Source: JAYSFC01 sp041913505 (GTDB lineage Bacteria; Pseudomonadota; Gammaproteobacteria; Burkholderiales; Burkholderiaceae_C). Taken from it: a stretch of 21,725 nucleotides of DNA. Below, piece after piece: positions 14,451 to 21,725 of the stretch. How positions within the stretch are numbered: position 1 is the first letter of the stretch; every line of letters begins with the position of its first letter. The position numbers were made by a program, and so were the translations under genes. The stretch covers positions 1 through 21,725 of the forward strand of contig JAYSFC010000055.1 of NCBI GenBank assembly GCA_041913505.1. The letters run 5' to 3'. The notes below the pieces were generated by a model that searched no databases, was not told the origin of the DNA, and saw only the letters and a program-made list of their open reading frames with translations.

Positions 14451-15448
14451 GCGCCTTGGCTGGAGGCGTGGAGGTATGCGCGCACTGGCGCGCTCAAAGG
14501 GTGGCCTGCCCGCAGCAGCGGCTCGCTGGCCGAAGCGGCGGTCAGTTTGCGCTGCAGCGCCGGGTCGTTTCGCGTCAGGGCGTTGAAGAGCGCGCGCCAG
14601 CGCTGCGCGGCGGCCTGAGCCTCCTGGTCCGATGGCGGCACGCCGCGGGCCATGAGCTGCTGCACGTCCTGCTCGAGTGCCACCCATTGCGCGTAGGGCA
14701 CGTAACCGAGCTTGCGCAGGTCCGCGGGGGCCAGGTACTTGGCGATCAGGTTCGTGCGCAGTTGGATGGCGGCTTCGATGAAGGCGATCATGTCGCCCGG
14801 CGGCGCGTTGTTGCGGCCTTGCGTGCTGGGCTCGGTGCGGAACATATGGCCCCAGCGCTCCAGTAAATCCAGGTCGTTGTCCATCCAGTGCAGCATGAGC
14901 GACATCCAGCGGTAGGCGAGGGCCTGGACTTCGGGCGAATCTGCGGGCAGCCTGCGGTCCATGGCGTTGCGCACCAAGCCGCGTACCACGGCCAGGTCGG
15001 CTTCGATGCGCTTCCAGTTGCCGAAGATGCGCTTGAGTTCCGCTGCGCTGAAATACTTGCCGTAGGTGGTCATCAGCGCCAGGGCCTCGAGCCAGTGGCC
15101 TGTGTCAGGCACGGCGCCGGCCGCCAACCCGCCCTGCAGCAGGGCCAGCCGTGCACGCAGTTCCGTGGCCTGGGCAATCTGCTGGTCGAGCGCGCGGATC
15201 TGCTGCGCGATGATGCGCTCGGGCTCCATGCCTGCGTCACCCAGCAGGCCGGCGATGTCGGCCAGTGCGAGGCCCAGGTGGCGCAGCGTCTGGATGGCGT
15301 GCAGGCGCTGCACGTCTGCCTGGCTGTACAGGCGGTAGCCTGAATCGGAGCGGCCGGAGGGAGTGAGCAGGCCGATCTCGTCGTAGTGGTGCAGCGCGCG
15401 CACCGTGAGGCCCGCGCGCCGGGCCAGCTCTCCGACCCGCAGCAGCAT
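14447..15448 (-). CDS. MerR-family regulator with TipAS-like ligand domain
   Basis: The 333-residue protein starts with a MerR winged helix-turn-helix (residues 1-70: VGELARRAGLTVRALHHYDE, SGYRLYSQADVQRL). A dimerisation helix follows near 75-105, then a long C-terminal domain of TipAS type (YGKYFSAAELKRI, WMSLMLHWMDNDLDLLERW). TipAS domains bind bulky drug-like ligands; there is no Cys pattern for a metal sensor. It probably activates the downstream MFS exporter through the 19-bp-spacer promoter that overlaps its own stop codon. Its start is only 5 nt after the FKBP gene and has no strong Shine-Dalgarno sequence, so it is likely transcribed and translated together with that gene. Confidence 0.9.
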   Translation of the reverse strand: MLLRVGELARRAGLTVRALHHYDEIGLLTPSGRSDSGYRLYSQADVQRLHAIQTLRHLGLALADIAGLLGDAGMEPERIIAQQIRALDQQIAQATELRARLALLQGGLAAGAVPDTGHWLEALALMTTYGKYFSAAELKRIFGNWKRIEADLAVVRGLVRNAMDRRLPADSPEVQALAYRWMSLMLHWMDNDLDLLERWGHMFRTEPSTQGRNNAPPGDMIAFIEAAIQLRTNLIAKYLAPADLRKLGYVPYAQWVALEQDVQQLMARGVPPSDQEAQAAAQRWRALFNALTRNDPALQRKLTAASASEPLLRAGHPLSAPVRAYLHASSQGA

Positions 15449-15453
15449 GGCGC

Positions 15454-15858
15454 TCAGCGGCGCACGGAAACCAGTTCGACTTCGAAGTGCAGCGTGGCGT
15501 TGGGCGGGATCACATTGCCCGCGCCGCGTGCACCGTAGGCGATGGCCGGCGGGCAGATGAGCTTGGCCTTGCCGCCCGGCTTCATGCGCTGCACGCCTTC
15601 GGTCCAGCAGGGGATCACGTGGTTGAGCGGGAACTCGGTAGGCTCGCCGCGCTTGTAGGAGCTGTCGAACTCCTTGCCGTCGGGGAAAGTGCCGCGGTAG
15701 TGCACCTTCACGGTGTCGGTGGCCTTGGGCGATTCGCCACTGCCTTCCTTGACCGATTCATAGACCAGGCCGCTCGCGGTGGTCACGGGGGCCGCTTGGG
15801 CCAGGGCGGGGACGATGGCCAGCGAGGCCAGCAGGGCGAGGAGGGGGGTGGAGCGCAT
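15454..15858 (-). CDS. Secreted FKBP-type peptidyl-prolyl isomerase
   Basis: The 134-residue protein has a Sec signal peptide (MRSTPLLALLASLAIVPALAQA, likely cut before AP at 23) and one FKBP domain from about residue 30. Recognisable pieces are VKVHYRGTFPDGKEFDSS, the core VIPCWTEGVQRMKPGGKAKL, IAYGARG, IPPNATLHFEVELV. It should catalyse Xaa-Pro isomerisation in the periplasm. C84 replaces the usual Gly in VIPGW, and C102 is a second Cys, so a disulfide is conceivable. The ATG at 15858 follows GGGAAGA. The gcvP terminator lies directly upstream, so its promoter must be very close or it depends on readthrough. The merR gene follows after 5 nt. Confidence 0.93.
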   Translation of the reverse strand: MRSTPLLALLASLAIVPALAQAAPVTTASGLVYESVKEGSGESPKATDTVKVHYRGTFPDGKEFDSSYKRGEPTEFPLNHVIPCWTEGVQRMKPGGKAKLICPPAIAYGARGAGNVIPPNATLHFEVELVSVRR

Positions 15859-15870
15859 GGGGTCTTCCCA

Positions 15871-15900
15871 AAAAACAAAGGCCCGATGGTAGGGCCTTTG
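15871..15900 (-). terminator. Rho-independent terminator of the gcvTHP operon
   Basis: On the minus strand CAAAGGCCC pairs with GGGCCTTTG across a 7-nt loop and is followed by TTTTT. It sits 23 nt after the gcvP stop and 12 nt before the FKBP start. Confidence 0.9.
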
Positions 15901-15923
15901 CGGGGGAAGCGGTGAAACCTGGC

Positions 15924-18818
<2,895 letters not shown>

Positions 18819-18858
18819 GGAGGGACCAGTCTCAAAAAGCGATGGGCTGTGGGGGCGC

Positions 18859-19233
18859 TCAGGCGTTGGCCGCGAAGGCCGTGTAGGCCGTCTCGTCCAT
18901 CAGGCTGGCGAGCTGGCTTGCATCGCTGAGCTTGACCTTGAAGAACCAGCCGGCGCCCAGCGGGTCGGAGTTGGCGAGCGAAGGGTCGGCGCGCAGGGCC
19001 TCATTGACCTCGACGATCTCGCCGGCCACGGGCATGTAGACGTCGGCGGCGGCCTTCACCGATTCGACCACGCCGGCCACTTCGCCCTGGGCGAACAGGG
19101 CGCCGACTTCGGGCAGGTCGACGAACACCACATCACCCAGCGCATCCTGCGCGTGGACGGTGATGCCCACCACGGCGGCGGCGTGGTCGGCGGCGTTGAT
19201 CCATTCGTGGTCTTTGGAAAACTGGATGCTCAT
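18859..19233 (-). CDS. gcvH: Glycine cleavage system H protein
   Basis: The 124-residue lipoyl carrier has the family pattern FSKDHEWI at the N-terminus, VGITVHAQDALGDVVFVDLPEVG, and the lipoylation site ESVKAAADVYMPVAGE with lysine at residue 60. It shuttles the aminomethyl group between GcvP, GcvT and the lipoamide dehydrogenase. The ATG at 19233 follows GGAG. It lies 94 nt after gcvT, a gap that holds a strong hairpin, and 40 nt before gcvP. Confidence 0.97.
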   Translation of the reverse strand: MSIQFSKDHEWINAADHAAAVVGITVHAQDALGDVVFVDLPEVGALFAQGEVAGVVESVKAAADVYMPVAGEIVEVNEALRADPSLANSDPLGAGWFFKVKLSDASQLASLMDETAYTAFAANA

Positions 19234-19276
19234 GGGAGGCTCCGGGAAAAAGTGGGATTGAAAAGGATTTGAGAGT

Positions 19277-19315
19277 GGTCAGCCCGCACTGTATCGCCAC
19301 AGCGTCGGGCTGGCC
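19277..19315 (-). other. Intercistronic hairpin between gcvT and gcvH
   Basis: GGTCAGCCCG (19277-19286) pairs with CGGGCTGGCC (19306-19315) over 10 bp with one wobble, with CTGT/ACAG complementarity inside the loop. No U-run follows on the minus strand (ACTCTCAAATCC), so it is more likely an mRNA-stability or processing element, or a weak attenuator, than a full terminator. Confidence 0.6.
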
Positions 19316-19327
19316 TGTAAGCAATGT

Positions 19328-20461
19328 TCAGCCGCGGTAATAGCGCGTGGGCACGAAGGGCGTGGGCACCACGGTCATGGGCACGGGTTTGCCGCGTACG
19401 ATGGCGAATAGTTCAGTGCCCGGCTGGGCATAGTCGGCCTGTACGTAGGCCAGCGCAATGGGCTGGTTGAGCGTGGGGCTGAGCAGGCCGCTGGTGACCT
19501 GGCCGATGTGCTGGCCGTCCATGTTCTCGAGCACGGCGGGTTCGCGCACGGGCACGCGCTCCTTGGCGATGAGGCCTACGCGCTTGCGCGAAAGCGTCTG
19601 GGGTTGATCGATTTGGGCCAGCACCTTGTCTGCGCCCGGAAAGCCGCCGGCGCGCGCGCCGCCGGTGCGGCGCACCTTCTGGATGGCCCAGTTGAGTGCG
19701 GCTTCGGGCGGCGTGGTGGTGGTGTCGATATCGTTGCCATAAAGGCACAGGCCCGCCTCCAGGCGCAGCGAGTTGCGCGCTCCCAGGCCGATGGGCTTGA
19801 CCTCGGGCAGGGCCAGCAGCGCACGTGCCAGCGCCTCGGCGCGGCTTTCGTGCACGGAGATCTCGAAGCCGTCCTCGCCCGTGTAGCCGCTGCGCGTGAT
19901 GAACAGGTCGGCGCCCTCCCAGTCGAACGCGCCACCGCTCATGAACACGAGCTTGTCCACACCCGGCACGAGGCGTGCAAGCGCGGCCGCCGCCTGCGGG
20001 CCTTGCAGCGCGAGCAGGCCGCGCTCGGGCATGGGAATGACTTCGCAGCGCTGGCCGATGCGGGCCTGGATGTGGGCGATGTCACCTGCCTTGCATGCGC
20101 CGTTGACGATGACGAAGATGTCGCTGCCACGGTTGAAGAACATCAGGTCATCGATGATCGTGCCCTCATCGGTGAGCAGCAGGCCGTAGCGCTGCTTGCC
20201 CACGGGCAGATCGATCACGTCCACGGGCATCAGCGTCTCGAACGCGGCGGCGGCGTCCGGGCCGACCAGGCGCAACTGGCCCATGTGCGACACGTCGAAC
20301 AGCCCCGCATTGGCGCGCGTGTGCAGGTGTTCCGCCATCAGGCCCTGGGGGTACTGCACGGGCATGGAGTAGCCTGCGAACGGCACCATGCGCGCACCGA
20401 GTTCGAGGTGCAGCGCGTTCAGCGGGGTGGTGAGTAGCGGGGTGGTTTCAGGGGTGGACAA
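19328..20461 (-). CDS. gcvT: Glycine cleavage system aminomethyltransferase, T protein (TTG start)
   Basis: The 377-residue protein carries GcvT features: ARMVPFAGYSMPVQYPQG near residue 23, FDVSHMGQLRL, GYTGEDGFEISV, and GARNSLRLEAGLCLYGNDI. It transfers the methylene group from aminomethyl-lipoyl-GcvH to tetrahydrofolate and releases ammonia. There is no ATG at the expected N-terminus. TTG at 20461-20459 preceded by GGAGAACCGCC gives (M)STPETTPLLTTPLNALHLE, fitting family N-termini; the next in-frame Met (residue 25) would cut into the conserved fold. It is the first gene of the operon and lies about 70 nt after a tandem glycine riboswitch, so glycine should raise its expression. Confidence 0.94.
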   Translation of the reverse strand: MSTPETTPLLTTPLNALHLELGARMVPFAGYSMPVQYPQGLMAEHLHTRANAGLFDVSHMGQLRLVGPDAAAAFETLMPVDVIDLPVGKQRYGLLLTDEGTIIDDLMFFNRGSDIFVIVNGACKAGDIAHIQARIGQRCEVIPMPERGLLALQGPQAAAALARLVPGVDKLVFMSGGAFDWEGADLFITRSGYTGEDGFEISVHESRAEALARALLALPEVKPIGLGARNSLRLEAGLCLYGNDIDTTTTPPEAALNWAIQKVRRTGGARAGGFPGADKVLAQIDQPQTLSRKRVGLIAKERVPVREPAVLENMDGQHIGQVTSGLLSPTLNQPIALAYVQADYAQPGTELFAIVRGKPVPMTVVPTPFVPTRYYRG

Positions 20462-20471
20462 GGCGGTTCTC

Positions 20472-20528
20472 CAGGGCAAATGGGGGCCGGGCCTGCCACA
20501 CGGGGCGAAGGCCACGGAATTTGCCCTG
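20472..20528 (-). promoter_or_regulatory. Expression platform of the glycine riboswitch (putative SD-masking helix)
   Basis: On the minus strand CAGGGCAAAT (20528-20519) is perfectly complementary to ATTTGCCCTG (20481-20472). The 5' arm shares its first three bases with the closing P1 stem of aptamer 2, and the 3' arm ends on the first G of the GGAG ribosome binding site of gcvT. The loop has an inner GGCCT/AGGCC pairing. No U-run follows, so control looks translational. Confidence 0.65.
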
Positions 20529-20723
20529 CTGTCCGCTTTACCTGAGAGATTCACCCGCACGTTCCAGCGCGGGCTTGCTCCTTCGGTGGGCAGGCGGGGC
20601 CTGCCTCTCTCCAGCAAGGGAACGCCCGCATCCCTGCGGGCGCTTGGTCAGTCCTTTTGCCTGAGCGTTCGGGGTTCCCCTGCGCCTTCGGCGGTGCCGC
20701 TGGGGCACTCTCTCCTGACGAAT
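20525..20723 (-). ncRNA. Tandem glycine riboswitch
   Basis: Two glycine aptamers are visible on the minus strand. Aptamer 1 (about 20719-20647) has GTCAGGAGAGAG, GCCGAAGGCGCAGGGG and GCTCAGGCAAAAGGACTGAC. Aptamer 2 (about 20617-20525) has GCTGGAGAGAGG, CACCGAAGGAGCAAG and AATCTCTCAGGTAAAGCGG then ACAGC. These match the conserved glycine aptamer core. In this position the element normally turns on glycine cleavage genes when glycine is high. The linker contains an extra perfect hairpin (20642-20623). Confidence 0.95.
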
Positions 20724-20729
20724 CCGCGA

Positions 20730-20758
20730 AGTATAGCGGCCCTGCGGGCCACCGCCTA
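20730..20758 (-). promoter_or_regulatory. Candidate promoter of the gcvTHP operon
   Basis: On the minus strand TATACT (20735-20730) is a 5/6 -10 match and would start RNA near 20723, just before aptamer 1. The -35 at a 17-bp spacing is weak (TAGGCG), so an activator may be needed. Confidence 0.55.
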
Positions 20759-20957
20759 TGCACAGGCCGGATCGGCGACCTTTGTTTCAGGGCTGTGGGC
20801 CTGGTGGAGCCTTTGCCTTGCCAAGCCCCCCGGGCGGGCGGTAACCCGCCGGGGTCTTGCCATGTCGTGCACTCCGGTAAGAGAGCCTTGATGGAAGGAA
20901 GTATGGTGCTCCAGAGGCAGATGGATTTGCTGAATTTCCATGCAATTGCAATGAATG
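20759..20957. other. Intergenic region between gcv promoter and lrp
   Basis: I see no supported gene in this part of the 533-nt gap between gcvT and lrp. It contains a GC-rich hairpin (GGCGGG-CGGTAA-CCCGCC, 20833-20850) without a U-run, then from about 20881 an abrupt shift to AT-rich sequence leading to the Lrp-box-like site and the lrp start. Confidence 0.6.
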
Positions 20958-20972
20958 AAGAAAAATTTGCTG
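20958..20972. promoter_or_regulatory. Lrp-box-like site
   Basis: AAGAAAAATTTGCTG matches the E. coli Lrp consensus YAGHAWATTWTDCTR at 13 of 15 positions. It lies 23 nt before the lrp start in an AT-rich stretch, as expected for autoregulation. Confidence 0.5.
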
Positions 20973-20994
20973 CACTAAAGAAATTTAAAGAACA

Positions 20995-21462
20995 ATGCCA
21001 TCCATGGATCGCTTGGACAGAAAAATTCTCTCGGTGCTGCAACACAACGCGCGTGCGAGCCTGCAGGAAATCGGTCAGGCCGTGGGCTTGAGCCCCTCCC
21101 CGTGCTGGGCCCGCATCAAGAAGATGGAAGAGGCGGGTGTGATCGAGGGCTACACGGTGCGTCTCAATCCGCTGGCCCTGGGGCTGGGTGACACGGTGCT
21201 GGTGCAGGTCACGCTCGACAGCCACTCCGACAACACGCTCGAAAAGTTCGGCGAGGTACTGGCCACCATTCCCGAGGTGGTGGAGGCGCACCTGGTGTCG
21301 GGCGAGTACGACTACCTGTTGCGCGTGGTGGTGAAGGACACGCGCGACTACGAGCGCCTGTTGCGCGAGAAGCTCTACAAGATCAAGGGCATACGCCACA
21401 GCCAGTCGAGCTTCGTGCTGCGCACGCTCAAGAAGGCCGATCTGCCGCTGGGCGGGAGTTGA
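20995..21462 (+). CDS. Lrp/AsnC-family transcriptional regulator
   Basis: The 155-residue protein has an N-terminal AsnC helix-turn-helix (LDRKILSVLQHNARASLQEIGQAVG, then SPSPCWARIKKMEEAGVI) and a C-terminal RAM effector domain with VVEAHLVSGEYDYLLRVVV. Lrp proteins form octamers or hexadecamers that wrap DNA and respond to amino acids such as leucine, alanine or glycine-related signals. It is divergent from gcvTHP, which in E. coli is an Lrp-activated operon, so control of gcv here is plausible but unproven. The start is ATG at 20995 or 21004 (MDRLDRK); neither has a strong Shine-Dalgarno sequence. Confidence 0.92.
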   Translation: MPSMDRLDRKILSVLQHNARASLQEIGQAVGLSPSPCWARIKKMEEAGVIEGYTVRLNPLALGLGDTVLVQVTLDSHSDNTLEKFGEVLATIPEVVEAHLVSGEYDYLLRVVVKDTRDYERLLREKLYKIKGIRHSQSSFVLRTLKKADLPLGGS

Positions 21463-21501
21463 GAGAGCGGCCCGGCGGGACGCAGCGGATGCGTGCCGCC
21501 C

Positions 21502-21529
21502 AAAGAAAAGGGCCGCTGTGTAGCGGCCC
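21502..21529 (-). terminator. Rho-independent terminator of the ABC ATPase gene
   Basis: On the minus strand GGGCCGCT-ACAC-AGCGGCCC forms an 8-bp perfect stem followed by TTTTCTTT. It lies 21 nt after the ABC gene stop. On the plus strand the hairpin has no U-run, so it is a poorer end for lrp. Confidence 0.8.
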
Positions 21530-21550
21530 CCGCAAGCAAGGTGCGCTGGT

Positions 21551-21725
21551 TCAGCCCAGCAGCAGGGCGTCGTCGGCGAGCTTTTCGCCGCGTACCTTCT
21601 CGAACATGTGCAGCAGGTCGGGCACGTCCATGCGGCGGCGCTCGTCGCCCGACACGTCGAGCACGACCTGGCCCTGGTGCAGCATCACGGTGCGCTCGCC
21701 CACGTCCAGCGCCTGGCGCATGCTG
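21551..21725 (-). CDS. ABC transporter ATP-binding protein, C-terminal part only
   Basis: Reading from the window edge, 57 codons (58 with the first partial one) end at TGA (21553-21551). The translated end reads SMRQALDVGERTVMLHQG, then QVVLDVSGDERRRMDVPDLLHMF and a tail ending ADDALLLG. MRQAL...GERTVMLHQGQVVLDV is the usual stretch after the H-loop of an ABC ATPase, and SGDERRRMDVPDLLHMF resembles the ends of COG1101-type ATPases that partner TrpX/TrpY-like uptake systems. The 5' part, with Walker A and B, lies beyond the right edge, so the subfamily call is tentative. Confidence 0.72.
   Translation of the reverse strand, partial: SMRQALDVGERTVMLHQGQVVLDVSGDERRRMDVPDLLHMFEKVRGEKLADDALLLG

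Noticed and set aside
20833..20850. GC-rich hairpin as a terminator
   Set aside because: There is no U-run on either strand and no gene end next to it.
20902..21091. A short AT-rich open frame overlapping the lrp start, with GGAAGG before its ATG
   Set aside because: Its second half lies in another frame of lrp and has no independent character. The AT-rich first part is better explained as a regulatory tract. A leader peptide cannot be excluded but is not supported.

Overview
The window is GC-rich chromosomal DNA from a betaproteobacterium, most likely a Comamonadaceae/Burkholderiales member. The pointers are the tmRNA tag ANDERFALAA, a Bug-type solute-binding protein, a BktB-like thiolase, and an intergenic repeat of a kind I associate with Comamonadaceae. 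Most of it is housekeeping and regulatory sequence. I see no phage, insertion sequence, CRISPR array or toxin-antitoxin pair, and no convincing wholly new multi-gene system. The most interesting material is regulatory.

Layout. Positions 1-428 hold a complete tmRNA gene with its terminator. Positions 494-1882 (minus) hold a single-domain PilZ protein and a DedA-rhodanese fusion. Positions 2163-3459 (plus) hold a small secreted protein and a PF10014-type 2OG-Fe dioxygenase. Positions 3485-4664 hold a convergent pair, a universal stress protein and a bacteriohemerythrin. They share one bidirectional terminator. One has a perfect FNR/ANR box upstream and the other a degenerate box with class II promoter geometry, which suggests a low-oxygen module.

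Positions 4743-8447 (minus) hold, in transcription order, a MarR regulator, an SDR oxidoreductase, a BktB-type thiolase and a Bug-type binding protein. The marR gene is divergent from an EamA exporter (8525-9412) across a 77-bp spacer with two copies of a palindromic operator. A nitroreductase follows (plus), then a Comamonadaceae-type palindromic repeat.

Positions 10184-15858 (minus) hold, in transcription order, a secreted FKBP-type isomerase, a TipAS-type MerR activator, an MFS exporter, a soluble PAS hybrid histidine kinase and rluA. The MFS gene has a textbook MerR promoter with a 19-bp spacer, so close to the ATG that its mRNA is probably leaderless. The kinase and rluA overlap by 14 nt.

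Positions 15871-20735 (minus) hold the glycine cleavage operon gcvT-gcvH-gcvP, led by a tandem glycine riboswitch. A helix between aptamer 2 and the gcvT ribosome binding site looks like a translational ON switch, and gcvT appears to start at TTG. A divergent Lrp/AsnC regulator lies beyond, across an AT-rich stretch with a near-consensus Lrp box. The window ends inside the C-terminal part of an ABC ATPase on the minus strand.
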